From the NCBI RefSeq assembly GCF_016811105.1, contig NZ_JAFBGM010000001.1, positions 806,001 through 870,000 on the forward strand: a DNA stretch of 64,000 bases. The letters run 5' to 3'. The first letter of the stretch is position 1. Every line of letters begins with the position of its first letter. Below, one piece after another: positions 1 through 9,850 of the stretch. The notes beneath the pieces are model-generated. The model saw nothing but the letters and a program-made list of their open reading frames with translations, was not told the origin of the DNA and made no database searches. Both the position numbers and the translations under genes were made by a program. Origin of the DNA: Aurantibacter crassamenti. Its GTDB lineage: Bacteria > Bacteroidota > Bacteroidia > Flavobacteriales > Flavobacteriaceae.

Positions 1-1403
1 AAACTTGTAGCTTGCGTCAAAAAACAGGCAAACAAATCTGACTTTGTATCTTTAAACTCTTTTTCTACGTATTGTTTTAAAGAACCTTCCATATAAGATG
101 AATTTAAATACGGTGGATTTGTTACTACTAAATCATACTTACCTCCCAGAAGATTGGCTTGTTTTTTTAGTTGTATTTGTTCCTGTGCAAATAAAGAAGT
201 TTCATCAACTATTATTTCATCTACTTCTTTTTGAGTGATTTTTATAAGTGAACCTAAAACCTTAGCATTATCAAATTTGGGATGAGAAGATATGTTTTGA
301 AAGGCTGTTATATTAGGAATAACCTCTTTTTTTAAAAACCGCCGATGTGCATTTCGGCCTTTCATCATTAAAGCAAAACCTGCTAATTGTGCTGCTCTAT
401 CGTCTATATCTATTCCGTAAAGGTTTTTTGTGATAATTAATTCAGGTATTTCTATTGGGTTGTAACCCTCTTCTTCATATATTTTATAAAAGATATCAAA
501 CGCATAACAAAGTACGTGAGCAGAACCAACACAAGGGTCGAAAAACGTAATATCTTCAATTGATTTTACTTTACGTGATGGAATTAATTCAGGGTTATGT
601 GGCTGAATATAAAACTCTAAACTATTTGTAATGTTTGTATTTGGTCTCGCTTCCTTCCATAGTTGTCCTAAAGTGTTATCAACCATATATTGTACAATCC
701 ATCTCGGCGTAAATAACTGGGTAACAGGTGCTATTTCTTCAGCTTTATATATTTTTTTAGCGTTGATTAATTCATCTTTCTTTTCGGAAATATAAAACTG
801 ATACAACCAACCTAAAATTTCAACTTCTTCACAATCTTCAGGTTGCATTCCAACTCTTATATCTTCGATAATGGAAAAGCTAGAAATTAAGTCGTCTGGT
901 AATAATAACTCTGCATAGTCATCTATCTTTTCAAATAGAAAAGGAAACACTTCATTTAAGTGATTACAAGCACCAACTAATAGGGCTGCATATGCTTCAT
1001 TCTGCGCATCTGCACTTGGTATTCTGCCATCCAATACATCATAAATATGCTGGTGTTTTACGGGCAACTCTTCAGGTATGTTACCTTGTTTGGCTTCTTG
1101 TAAAATAGCAGGTAACGTACCATCCTTTATTGGACTTACGATAGAAGTACCTAGCGGTTCATAGCCATTAACATCCATAAAACGCAACGCCACAAAACGG
1201 TTAAACCACGTATAAGCTACGGTGTCTATAACATCTGTTTTAGAAGTTTTATTAATAGCTTCCTGAAGCTTTTTTAAATGGCCAGCTTTTTCACGTAAGA
1301 CAACACTATCGCTGGTTAGTACCTTCTCTAGTTTAGCTCCTATTTGGTCTAAGAGTTTTATACGTGCTTCTTGTGCAAAGCGTTTTAGTTGGTTGGTATT
1401 CAT
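1..1403 (-). CDS. pglX: BREX adenine methyltransferase PglX/BrxX, second copy, 3' end cut by window edge
   Basis: N6-adenine DNA methyltransferase of the BREX phage-defence system, which marks host DNA. I translated the open frame from the ATG at 1403; it stays open to base 1, giving about 467 residues of a protein usually near 1,150-1,200 aa. SAM motif I reads DPCVGSAH at residue 289 and the catalytic NPPY lies at 429-432. The N-terminal ~230 residues closely match the upstream copy (1470-4967), with motif I at the identical residue number; the two diverge afterwards. Motif I has GSA where the other copy has the usual GSG. The start codon directly follows a TAA that ends a brxC-like tail. 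It is probably co-transcribed with the rest of the BREX operon. Family assignment is firm; target motif and activity are unknown. Confidence 0.93.
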   Translation of the reverse strand, partial: MNTNQLKRFAQEARIKLLDQIGAKLEKVLTSDSVVLREKAGHLKKLQEAINKTSKTDVIDTVAYTWFNRFVALRFMDVNGYEPLGTSIVSPIKDGTLPAILQEAKQGNIPEELPVKHQHIYDVLDGRIPSADAQNEAYAALLVGACNHLNEVFPFLFEKIDDYAELLLPDDLISSFSIIEDIRVGMQPEDCEEVEILGWLYQFYISEKKDELINAKKIYKAEEIAPVTQLFTPRWIVQYMVDNTLGQLWKEARPNTNITNSLEFYIQPHNPELIPSRKVKSIEDITFFDPCVGSAHVLCYAFDIFYKIYEEEGYNPIEIPELIITKNLYGIDIDDRAAQLAGFALMMKGRNAHRRFLKKEVIPNITAFQNISSHPKFDNAKVLGSLIKITQKEVDEIIVDETSLFAQEQIQLKKQANLLGGKYDLVVTNPPYLNSSYMEGSLKQYVEKEFKDTKSDLFACFLTQATS

Positions 1404-1448
1404 TTATTTTAAGTTGATCTTGATATTTTTATATTCTTTAATCATTCT
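1404..1448 (-). pseudogene. Remnant of a brxC 3' end in front of the second pglX
   Basis: Reading the minus strand in frame with the TAA that abuts the pglX ATG at 1403 gives RMIKEYKNIKINLK-stop. The intact brxC ends YLKRIKENIKINLK-stop and also abuts its pglX ATG at 4967. This segment is therefore best read as the last dozen or so codons of a brxC gene carried along when a brxC-tail/pglX block was duplicated. No other brxC sequence is visible in the 66-bp gap between the two pglX genes. Confidence 0.7.
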
Positions 1449-1469
1449 GTTTGTTATAAGATAATTTTC

Positions 1470-4400
1470 TTAGTTTATTTCGGTTGCATCTATCCAATCA
1501 AACTTCTTCACTTTGTCTTTTGCCTTTTTATCATTTAAGCCTGAAACCGATTTAATGACATTACCAAACTTATTATAGTTAACCAACACACCTTCGTCTA
1601 GATCGATAGCGATACGCTCGGTTGCTATTTTAAATAACTCACGGTCGTATTCCTGTAATTCTATAAGTACTTTATTAATACGTGCTTGTTCTTTTTCTGC
1701 ACTTACTTTTTCGCGGTCTGTACCGACATTTTTAACGTGTTCTAATTGGGTGTCTTGTGCTTTTAGTTTTTCTTGGTATTCTTTTAAATACCCATTAAGC
1801 ATAGTATTTAATGTGTCTGGTGTGTAGCGATGCATATAAATTAATGCATTAAACGCACCAGAAGGCGAAGAGAATAACCAATAAATAGGACGTTTTTTAT
1901 AACGCTTTACGTGGTCCGTATAAAATGTTTTTAAGAAATACTTACGTGTATCGCCAACGCTATCTTCTACAAAGGCAAGGTTTTTATCAAAGTTTTGCTT
2001 GCCAAATGTGGCTTTTAAAAAGGCGTAGAAACGATTTACAATATCATCTTCAAACCACTCGTTATCTAGTACTGGGATTACATTATCATCATCTGGTAAA
2101 AAAGATACTTCCTCTTCTTTTAATGTTACAGCTTTAAGGTAATCTTCTAATGTTTCTCCTTGGTTCGCCAAAATTAAACCTGGCTTATCTAAACTATAAC
2201 GTCCAAACATACAACCTACTGCATAACTAATAAATTGCGCCATAATTTCACTTTCGCAAAAGTTTAACTGACCATCTTCTATTTTAGCCTCATCTTTAAG
2301 TATAGTAATATCTTCTAAAGGTACATCTGGTGTTAGCTCATCTTGTAAACCATAGATGTCTATAAATTGACGGTTGAGTTCTTCTTCGTTTTTATGCAGC
2401 TCAAAGAATTTGTTTTGCCAATATTGGCAATAGCTATCATAAGCTTCTTCCAGGTCTTGACCTTGTAGGCGGATTAGTTCGTTTTGTTGAAAATCCCAAG
2501 AGGTTTCTCTTGAGTTCCACTCTTTCTCTGAAATTACCAAACAAAAATTTGTCGTGTTATTTATAATTTCACTTTGAGTATATTCTGGATAAGGAATTTT
2601 ATTAATGTATCCCGATTCAAAAGATGGAGATACGGCCTGAAATTGTTCAGATACTACACTGTTTAAGTACCCTAATAATGATAAGTCTATAGCATTTTTA
2701 AATGGTAAAGACTGACCGGAATTGGAGAAAATCATTCCGCTTTTGTAGTATCTAAAGCTAGTTCTATTTGTCGAAATTACAGTCCAAGTAATCCCATTTT
2801 GGAAATAATCAATTTCATTTGATATTTTCCATCCTAAATTTTCCCAACTGAGTTGAGGGTATTTTTTTAAAGTTCGTTTCTTCACTTCAAATCCATCTTT
2901 TTCCCAGTTGATTACGTACTCATTGTTACCAAACCATTTTCTATATTTTCCGCCCTTTTGATATTTAACCCATTTCAAGTCAACTTGAGCATATTCAATC
3001 TCCATCCAGAAGCGTAAGAATCTATCATTATCACCAGAACGCATTCCAATTCTAGCTTTTTTTGATTCCTTTACAGAGTTATTATCGTACATATCAAAAA
3101 GTTTCCTAGATATCCAAAATGCCATAAACATTAACGGAAGCTTACTAAACCGCTTAGTATCTGTTATGTAAAATTGATTATTTGAAATACAATTTAGTAA
3201 TTCCAATCTCTTGCTCTCAGAATCTTTAATGTCAGAAAGATTTAGATAGTTACTTTCTTGTTTTTGGTTAGAATTAATTAGAACAAAAGAAGAATTCTTG
3301 ACAACTTCCCCTTTTATTTCCGGAAATGTATGAGAACCTAATAATATACAATTATCTATATTGATATTTTCTATAATATATTTTCTTAGAAGTAGATATT
3401 CCTTTTGGAACATCCAAGATTGCTGATTTATCATTCCTAAAAAGCCAAAAGCTATCAAGCTATTTAACCCAGCTTCTACAAAGCAAGCGCTTAGATCACC
3501 TTTGCTTTTTGGATAATTTTTTTTAACAAACTCAGATAATGACTCATTCATATTGCCACTACCCATATATGGTGGGTTATCTACCACACAATGGTATTTT
3601 TGCGATAGTGCACTTAATTGTACAATGGCTTGTAATATGCCTCTTAAATTGTGGGTTTGAAAAAGGTCAGCACTATTGGCTTTAGTTTCTAAAGAAGCTC
3701 TTGTTTTTTCTAAGTCTTTTAAAGTGGTGTTTGGTATAATAAGCGACCCTAAATTGGTCGCTTGTTGCATTGTTTTTAAATCATACAACAACGATTCACT
3801 TAAGATTTCATCTACCGCTTTAAATGTTGCTTTAATCTCATCCTCAGTTACTTTTAAATCTTCATAACAAAAAATATTAGGGCTAATATCTTTTTTAAAT
3901 ACACGGCGGTAATATTGCCTCGCTCTTAACATTAATGCTAAGCCTGCCAATTGTGCTGCACGTGTATCTATCTCAAACCCGTGAAGGTTTTTTTCAATAA
4001 TGAGTTTTGGTATGTCACTCTCATTATACCCTTGTTCTTCATAGATTTTAGAAAGTAACTCAAAACCATAAACCAATATGTGACCACTACCACAGGCTTG
4101 GTCTAATAAAGTAATATCTTCTACACTATCTATTTTAAGATAATCGTCCGTAGTATCAGTAGGCGATTCAATAAAATAAGGCATATGGTCGCGTAGCTTA
4201 GATTTTGGGTTGTTTTGCAGCCACAATTTCCCTACGGTGTTTTGCACCATATATTCAACAATCCAACGTGGTGTAAACAATTGCGTAGCTGCTGGAATAT
4301 CTTCCTTTTTTACTTTGCCTTTGCTTGCAAATACTTCATCTTTTTTTTCTGAGATATAAAACTGGTACAACCAACCTATGATTTCCACTTCTGCACAATC

Positions 4401-4967
4401 ATCGGTAGTCATGCCATCACGGACATCTTGTAGAATAGAAAATTGGGAAATTAAATCGTCTGGCAATAATAACTCCGTATAGTCATCTATCTTTTCAAAT
4501 AGAAAAGGCAGTGTCTCGCTTAAATGATTACAAGCCCCAACCAGCAAAGCTGCATAGGCTTCATTCTGCGCATCTGTACTTGATATTTTACCATCAAGAA
4601 GGTCATAAATACGCTGTTGGTTTACCTTTAAATCTTCTGGTATACCACCTTGTTTGGCTTCTTGTAAAATAGCGGGTAATGTACCACCTTCTACCGGACT
4701 TACAATAGAAATACCCAAAGGCTCATACCCATTAACGTCCATAAAGCGTAACGCCACAAAACGGTTAAACCAGGTATATGCAACCGTATCTATAACTTCC
4801 TGCTTAGAGGTTTTATTAATAGCCTCTTGCAGCTTTTTTAAATGACCAGCTTTTTCTCGCAAGGCAACACTATCAGAAGTTAATACCTTCTCTAGTTTAG
4901 CACCAATTTGGTCTATCAATTTTATACGTGCTTCTTGAGCAAAGCGTTTAAGTTGGTTGGTATTCAT
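1470..4967 (-). CDS. pglX: BREX adenine methyltransferase PglX/BrxX, first copy
   Basis: Full-length 1165-aa BREX methyltransferase, the normal size for the family. SAM-binding motif I reads DQACGSGH at residues 289-296 and the adenine-MTase motif NPPY is at 464-467. A helical N-terminal region precedes the Rossmann core, and the variable middle and C-terminal part would hold target recognition. PglX methylates one strand of a short non-palindromic site and is needed for both host marking and phage restriction in BREX. The ATG at 4967 touches the brxC stop codon, so the genes are translationally close. A paralog follows immediately downstream (1-1403) with a nearly matching N-terminus but a different central region. 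Confidence 0.95.
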   Translation of the reverse strand: MNTNQLKRFAQEARIKLIDQIGAKLEKVLTSDSVALREKAGHLKKLQEAINKTSKQEVIDTVAYTWFNRFVALRFMDVNGYEPLGISIVSPVEGGTLPAILQEAKQGGIPEDLKVNQQRIYDLLDGKISSTDAQNEAYAALLVGACNHLSETLPFLFEKIDDYTELLLPDDLISQFSILQDVRDGMTTDDCAEVEIIGWLYQFYISEKKDEVFASKGKVKKEDIPAATQLFTPRWIVEYMVQNTVGKLWLQNNPKSKLRDHMPYFIESPTDTTDDYLKIDSVEDITLLDQACGSGHILVYGFELLSKIYEEQGYNESDIPKLIIEKNLHGFEIDTRAAQLAGLALMLRARQYYRRVFKKDISPNIFCYEDLKVTEDEIKATFKAVDEILSESLLYDLKTMQQATNLGSLIIPNTTLKDLEKTRASLETKANSADLFQTHNLRGILQAIVQLSALSQKYHCVVDNPPYMGSGNMNESLSEFVKKNYPKSKGDLSACFVEAGLNSLIAFGFLGMINQQSWMFQKEYLLLRKYIIENINIDNCILLGSHTFPEIKGEVVKNSSFVLINSNQKQESNYLNLSDIKDSESKRLELLNCISNNQFYITDTKRFSKLPLMFMAFWISRKLFDMYDNNSVKESKKARIGMRSGDNDRFLRFWMEIEYAQVDLKWVKYQKGGKYRKWFGNNEYVINWEKDGFEVKKRTLKKYPQLSWENLGWKISNEIDYFQNGITWTVISTNRTSFRYYKSGMIFSNSGQSLPFKNAIDLSLLGYLNSVVSEQFQAVSPSFESGYINKIPYPEYTQSEIINNTTNFCLVISEKEWNSRETSWDFQQNELIRLQGQDLEEAYDSYCQYWQNKFFELHKNEEELNRQFIDIYGLQDELTPDVPLEDITILKDEAKIEDGQLNFCESEIMAQFISYAVGCMFGRYSLDKPGLILANQGETLEDYLKAVTLKEEEVSFLPDDDNVIPVLDNEWFEDDIVNRFYAFLKATFGKQNFDKNLAFVEDSVGDTRKYFLKTFYTDHVKRYKKRPIYWLFSSPSGAFNALIYMHRYTPDTLNTMLNGYLKEYQEKLKAQDTQLEHVKNVGTDREKVSAEKEQARINKVLIELQEYDRELFKIATERIAIDLDEGVLVNYNKFGNVIKSVSGLNDKKAKDKVKKFDWIDATEIN

Positions 4968-7900
4968 CTACTTTAGGTTAATTTTAATATTCTCCTTAAT
5001 TCGCTTTAAATAAGCCTCTCGTAATACCTCTACATACTCGTTTACATCTTCTTCTGTAACTAGTTCGTTCTTATCAAAATCTACATGAATTTGTGAACGT
5101 CTCATGTATTTTGCAACCGGTTCTGCTGCTTTACCTTCTTCCTTTTTAGGAGCAGCCATATTCGCCATAAGGTTCAAGGCATCTGTATGAATTTCAGATA
5201 ATTGCTGTTTTGATTGGCGAATGTTAGCTATAAAGCGCTCATTGGTAATAGCGCCCTTTTTATATGATAATGAACTAATGACTTTTTCTTGCTTTTCTGT
5301 ATCTAATTTACCAAACACAGGTCGTTTAGTAATGTCATTTAAATATTCTTCCACTTCTTTTGCAAAGGCAGACTTCTCATCTGCTATAAGATCTAATACT
5401 TTCTTTGAAAGCTCATCTTTTGCAGCTTTTGCCAACTGTACACCATTGCCTTTGTACGGTGTGTTGCTTTCTACTAAGGTTTTAAGTGTTTCCAACTCAT
5501 CACTTTGTATATAATCAAAGTTTGCCGTGTTGCCTTCTAATAGTGCTTTTACATCATCATAAATATTGCACTGCTCACCATTCATAAATCGTTGAATAGG
5601 AGAGAGCAAGTCTTCTTTGGTATCTAATAATTCATCTTCAAAATCAGATAGGCTTGTAATAAAATAACTGTATTCTTTTTTAGACCACCTGCCTAATTTT
5701 TCTGAGAAAGGTTCTAAGCTTTTAAGAAATGGATAAGACTGCTTGCGTGCCAATAGTTGATCTACGGTAATGCGCATCTGTATCAATTTATCTTTAAATG
5801 CAGAGGCTACATCTTTAGCTTCACGTAAAGAACAGGTCTCATCAAAAGCATCTTTGTAAGTTTCCTTAAGCTTTTTAACTGCCGTAACATCAAAAGTAGC
5901 TTGGGGGTCTAAAATGGTATTACCATGATAAGAACTATTAAGCAAGGCATTTAAAAATTGTTCATCTTCCAGTAAATTAGAATCTTGCTTTGCTTCAATT
6001 TTACCTCTTTTATACAGTTTTGCTGTTATCGTCCATATGGCATTTGGGTACCAGCCATATGGCTTTTTTATAAACTCGTTCTTCAAATCATTAAGCGTTG
6101 TACGATCACTTCGCTTTTTTCGCTTTAAAATCTCACTTAGAATTTCCCCCTCCGCTTCTGACATGCTGGTATCATCATCCGTGAACAGCGCATCTGGAGT
6201 AGTGCGAATGGTATTTTTTACTGTATCCTCAGAAAAAGAAACAGATTTCAACATTCTTAAATTAGGATACACAACTGCCACCAGCTGTTGAAAGGCGTTA
6301 ATTACTCTAGTTTTACCATCACTAGAAGCGGTCATTTCTAATTTACTCCCGTTTAGATACACCTTAGACTCTCCTAAAGCCTTATTAGCCATTAGAATTA
6401 GGTTCTTCTTTCTAGTTACGTTTTGCATTGACTTTTCTTGAAGAATACGTGCTACTTGTGGTCTGGTACCAGAACCTCTGTTCTGCATTTCATATTTAGC
6501 CGTTTTAATATACATTCTAACATCGCGCATAAAAGTAGCATTAGATGCCAGAACTAGCTTCATACCTGTACTACCCATAGTTTGGGATTGTATAAAGGCT
6601 TCGTTGTCGTAATCTTGGTAATTATCAGTAATTATTTCTATTTCCAACTCCTTCTCCCTACCAAAGAAATTACCGTCTATTTTACTGGTAAAATCGTAGT
6701 CTTGTTTGTTTTCTAGATATTTAATTCTGTTAACACCAATAATTTCATCAAATAGAATGTCTTTGAGCAGCTGAGTTATGGCTTGATCATCAATAATGGT
6801 ATTCTTAATTTCTTCCTCAACATCTTTCTCGTCATCAGTTAAGAACTCGTAAATATCCCCATTACGCTGCACATAACTTTGATTTTCGAGCAAGGTCAAC
6901 GCATTATCAACAAGTATTTCGTGCGCCTTTAAATCAACATTAATATCATCAATAAGCAAAACGGAAACATTACGTTTTGTTGTTTTAAAATTGCCGAAGT
7001 ATTTCACAAGAAATAAGGCTTTGAGCACCTTAATCGCAAAACGGTCATCTAGTTGTTTTTCGGCAAGAATAATAGATTGCTGAATTTCGCCACGTAACTC
7101 ATTACGTATACCCTCAAACATTAAATCAAAACTGACCAATGCATTCTTATCTCGTTCTTGAATAGCTTGAATTACTTGTTGGAAAACACCAAGCATTGAA
7201 CGTTCTCCTACCGAAGCATGTTTACCTTGAAAAGCATTATGGTTGGATAAGGCAATTCTACATTGCTGAAACAAATCGAACTGATATGGCACAAACGGAA
7301 ATTTGTTTGCGAAGTCTGTATTATCCTTATACCCTTTAAACTGGACACCTGCCTCTGAAAAGGATAATAATGATTTTAAATGCGGACCATTCTTTTTGTG
7401 CTCGTTGGCTAAGTCTTCTTGAGCTTTGTCGTTTTTATCGAGCAAACGTTTTTCGATAACCTCATCTACGTTAGCTGAAGTAAGCGGGACCTTAATTTTA
7501 AAACGTGCCTGAATACGGGAAAAGTCATTTTGTTGACTTCTATTCATATCCCCTACAACCGTTTCCATATCCTCTTGCGAGGTTACGAGAATCCAAGAAT
7601 TGCCCTTTGTTTTAGTAGCCAGTGTTTCTGCAATTGTTTGAAGGTTAAGCATCAACTTAGTGTTGTCGCTTATGTATTGCCCTACTTCATCTACAAAGAA
7701 ATTTAATCGAAACCCTTTAGGTTTTGAGTCTATATAGGTTTTTACACGATTACAAAAATCTTCAATAGACTGCTTGTTTTTATCCTCTAGCTCATCAAGA
7801 ATATTCTCATATTTGTCTGCGCTTTCATTAAATATCGTTCCAAGAATATCTTTCACTTCTAAAACAAAATATTCTAAACGATCAACTTCCCAAGTAACTC

Positions 7901-8450
7901 CGTTTACTTTCTCATACTCCGTTTTAAACGCGTCATATTTTCCTTTTCCATCTAACCACATTTCAAATTCCGCTACGTGCGGCTGAAATCCATAATACCC
8001 TAAATGGTCATAGAAAACCTTATAAAATACAGAAAGAATGGCATTGGCATCTTCTTTACTGGTAATCTGTGCCTGTTGGTCAATATTAAACAATACAGAC
8101 TCTGAAGGTATGCGGGTGGCATTTAAAATGTCACCTCTTAGCATTTCATCGTTCTCAACTTTCTCAGCAAACAGCTCACCAGATTTCCACCCGTCATGTT
8201 CTTTATTCTCTAGAACATAAGACAATATTTTTAACAAGTGAGATTTACCACTACCAAAGAAACCAGAGATCCAAACACCATTTGCCCCAGCGTAATCATT
8301 ATAAGCCTGGAAAAAATCTCTTATCTTTTTACCAATCTCATTAGTAACAACATACTCTGTAACTTCTGTTGAAATATTATCACGGTCATCTGCCTTGATC
8401 ACTGTTTCAATAGCACGACCTATAGGTTTTTCAAAATATTGTTTGATCAT
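4968..8450 (-). CDS. brxC: BREX P-loop ATPase BrxC (PglY-like)
   Basis: Large ATPase of BREX, 1160 aa, the expected length. A Walker A motif GFFGSGKS lies at residues 63-70, and a hydrophobic strand ending FFVDE near residue 250 fits Walker B. The rest is largely helical, as in BrxC/PglY proteins of the AAA+/STAND type. BrxC is required for BREX protection and is thought to act in a complex with BrxB, PglX and PglZ. Its start overlaps the end of brxB by 4 bp (ATGA), and its stop abuts the pglX start, so brxB-brxC-pglX is a tight operon. Confidence 0.95.
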   Translation of the reverse strand: MIKQYFEKPIGRAIETVIKADDRDNISTEVTEYVVTNEIGKKIRDFFQAYNDYAGANGVWISGFFGSGKSHLLKILSYVLENKEHDGWKSGELFAEKVENDEMLRGDILNATRIPSESVLFNIDQQAQITSKEDANAILSVFYKVFYDHLGYYGFQPHVAEFEMWLDGKGKYDAFKTEYEKVNGVTWEVDRLEYFVLEVKDILGTIFNESADKYENILDELEDKNKQSIEDFCNRVKTYIDSKPKGFRLNFFVDEVGQYISDNTKLMLNLQTIAETLATKTKGNSWILVTSQEDMETVVGDMNRSQQNDFSRIQARFKIKVPLTSANVDEVIEKRLLDKNDKAQEDLANEHKKNGPHLKSLLSFSEAGVQFKGYKDNTDFANKFPFVPYQFDLFQQCRIALSNHNAFQGKHASVGERSMLGVFQQVIQAIQERDKNALVSFDLMFEGIRNELRGEIQQSIILAEKQLDDRFAIKVLKALFLVKYFGNFKTTKRNVSVLLIDDINVDLKAHEILVDNALTLLENQSYVQRNGDIYEFLTDDEKDVEEEIKNTIIDDQAITQLLKDILFDEIIGVNRIKYLENKQDYDFTSKIDGNFFGREKELEIEIITDNYQDYDNEAFIQSQTMGSTGMKLVLASNATFMRDVRMYIKTAKYEMQNRGSGTRPQVARILQEKSMQNVTRKKNLILMANKALGESKVYLNGSKLEMTASSDGKTRVINAFQQLVAVVYPNLRMLKSVSFSEDTVKNTIRTTPDALFTDDDTSMSEAEGEILSEILKRKKRSDRTTLNDLKNEFIKKPYGWYPNAIWTITAKLYKRGKIEAKQDSNLLEDEQFLNALLNSSYHGNTILDPQATFDVTAVKKLKETYKDAFDETCSLREAKDVASAFKDKLIQMRITVDQLLARKQSYPFLKSLEPFSEKLGRWSKKEYSYFITSLSDFEDELLDTKEDLLSPIQRFMNGEQCNIYDDVKALLEGNTANFDYIQSDELETLKTLVESNTPYKGNGVQLAKAAKDELSKKVLDLIADEKSAFAKEVEEYLNDITKRPVFGKLDTEKQEKVISSLSYKKGAITNERFIANIRQSKQQLSEIHTDALNLMANMAAPKKEEGKAAEPVAKYMRRSQIHVDFDKNELVTEEDVNEYVEVLREAYLKRIKENIKINLK

Positions 8451-9031
8451 AGTTTAGCTTCTATTTTATCCATGTTAAATGCACGGTAATAATTATCGTC
8501 TTTTAATAAACCAAAAAGGTTTAAAGTGTGACCGTTATAATCCCCAGGAAAGAAAGCCACCGTAGGTGCTTCTTTTGCTATGTTTTGAAGATTGTTAAGC
8601 ACATTATGTGATCTTATAAAGGGGAACACTAAACCAATTCCTGTTAAGAAATACACTTTAGCATTATTAGATTCAATTTTTTGTTTTATTAATGGCATCA
8701 GAACCTGATGCATATTTAGAGAAGATTGCAAAGCGCTTAAAAACTTGTCTTTCGATCTAGCTTTTTCAACTTTGAACATACGTTCCATACCGCCTTTAGC
8801 CTCTAAAATCTCACAAACAAGGTCATAAAGATTTAGTTCTAAAACGGTAACTCCTTTGTTTTCTAATTTCTTTTTTAAAAGTCGAACTTCTTCTCTACAA
8901 CGAAGCTCCTCTTCTGCTTTATAAGTTGAAATAAAAAAGGGTATTTCACCCCCTAATGATTCCTTATTCAAAAAATTAGTAGAAGAGATAACATTAAATA
9001 AGTGCTCGAATTTTTGTGTAGTACTACTCAT
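8447..9031 (-). CDS. brxB: BREX protein BrxB (DUF1788)
   Basis: Small BREX core protein of the DUF1788 family, 194 aa, usual length about 200. Recognition rests on the overall sequence (for example FLTGIGLVFPFIRSHNVLNNL, close to the family's conserved C-terminal half) and on its position between brxA and brxC. Its biochemical role is not established; in type 1 systems brxB is needed for defence and for methylation. It lies 2 bp after brxA and overlaps brxC by 4 bp. Confidence 0.92.
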   Translation of the reverse strand: MSSTTQKFEHLFNVISSTNFLNKESLGGEIPFFISTYKAEEELRCREEVRLLKKKLENKGVTVLELNLYDLVCEILEAKGGMERMFKVEKARSKDKFLSALQSSLNMHQVLMPLIKQKIESNNAKVYFLTGIGLVFPFIRSHNVLNNLQNIAKEAPTVAFFPGDYNGHTLNLFGLLKDDNYYRAFNMDKIEAKL

Positions 9032-9033
9032 TG

Positions 9034-9636
9034 TTATGCTTTCATGTTTTGAATATCAAAATCGCTAAATAGGAAAATCTTGAACAAATCAGGATTATCA
9101 TTAAGAATAGCATTTCTTGTCTCAGATTCTATCATTTGTGGTTGTATCATTCTTGATCTAACATTATCTATTAGCCCTGCTTGTTCTAAAATTTTAAAAG
9201 TCACTTGCCTAACCTTATTCTGTGTTACCTCTGATAGTTCATACATTTCTTGGTTTTCTTCTGCCTTTCTTCTAAAGAAAGATAAATAGTCACCTAAAGT
9301 GATTTCATAATCATAAACAAGGTATTTCTCTCTTACCACCTCTAAAACAAAGTCACGTATGAATCTATAATATTTACAAGCTGCTACGAATGCAATTTCA
9401 TTTTGAGTTTTAAAACTTCCATTTAACAAAGCTTCTTTTTGAACCCTAGTTAAACACTCACTCCATTTTTGCATCTCAACATACATACGCTTACCTGTTG
9501 ATCGCTTACCCATACCCAAAGCAAGTTCAATATCCTCATCCTTATTACCATCTAAATATTCAACTACCGAAACAAAAGCTCTGGTTCTCAATGATGAGGC
9601 GGTGAATGAAAATCTATATTTCTTTTCCGCTACCAT
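9034..9636 (-). CDS. brxA: BREX protein BrxA (DUF1819)
   Basis: First core gene of type 1 BREX, 200 aa. The sequence has the DUF1819 features: an early FSFTASSLR segment, then an all-helical body with a winged-helix-like end. BrxA is a small DNA-binding protein structurally related to NusB; it is dispensable in some type 1 systems. The ATG at 9636 follows the stop of a 58-aa HTH gene by one base, so it is probably translated from the same transcript, driven by the promoter near 9851-9881. Confidence 0.92.
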   Translation of the reverse strand: MVAEKKYRFSFTASSLRTRAFVSVVEYLDGNKDEDIELALGMGKRSTGKRMYVEMQKWSECLTRVQKEALLNGSFKTQNEIAFVAACKYYRFIRDFVLEVVREKYLVYDYEITLGDYLSFFRRKAEENQEMYELSEVTQNKVRQVTFKILEQAGLIDNVRSRMIQPQMIESETRNAILNDNPDLFKIFLFSDFDIQNMKA

Positions 9637-9637
9637 A

Positions 9638-9814
9638 TTAGTCAGTTAATTGATTGAGAGGTATATCTAAAACCTGACTTATTTTTTGGTAGTTCTTGAG
9701 ACTAGGTTCGCTTTTTTCTTTCACCCAGTTACTCACAGAAACTTCACTCACACCAATCTTATTGGCTAACCATTTTTGTTTTACTCCTTTTGATCTTAGT
9801 ACTTCCTTTAGCAT
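9638..9814 (-). CDS. 58-aa HTH (XRE-type) regulator heading the BREX operon
   Basis: I found this small gene by reading the minus strand from the ATG at 9814 to the TAA at 9638-9640. It encodes a compact Cro/C1-type helix-turn-helix: a first helix, then QKWLANKIGVSEVSVSNWV (turn and recognition helix, about residues 13-31), then SEPSLKNYQKISQVLDI, the usual final helices. It is almost nothing but an HTH domain. It sits one base before brxA, behind a Bacteroidota promoter (9851-9881) and a perfect palindrome (9820-9837), so it is a good candidate autoregulator of the BREX core operon. Standard BREX regulators are WYL proteins; this one is separate and additional. Function is inferred from fold and context. 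Confidence 0.85.
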   Translation of the reverse strand: MLKEVLRSKGVKQKWLANKIGVSEVSVSNWVKEKSEPSLKNYQKISQVLDIPLNQLTD

Positions 9815-9819
9815 ACGCT

Positions 9820-9837
9820 CTTTAATTAAAATTAAAG
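9820..9837. promoter_or_regulatory. Perfect 18-bp palindrome, likely operator of the HTH gene
   Basis: CTTTAATT-AA-AATTAAAG is a perfect inverted repeat (8-bp arms, 2-bp spacer). It lies between the -7 box at 9851-9858 and the HTH start codon at 9814, just downstream of the expected transcript start. Such a symmetrical site in front of a Cro/C1-type regulator fits autorepression. It is AT-rich, so chance cannot be fully excluded. Confidence 0.55.
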
Positions 9838-9850
9838 TTTCCCTTCATAT

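Noticed and set aside
1925-2137. Plus-strand ORFs inside pglX and brxC
   Set aside because: Opposite-strand shadows of conserved BREX genes with low-complexity products.
1-9636. pglZ and brxL genes of BREX
   Set aside because: Not present in the window; they would lie left of base 1, so the system cannot be called incomplete.
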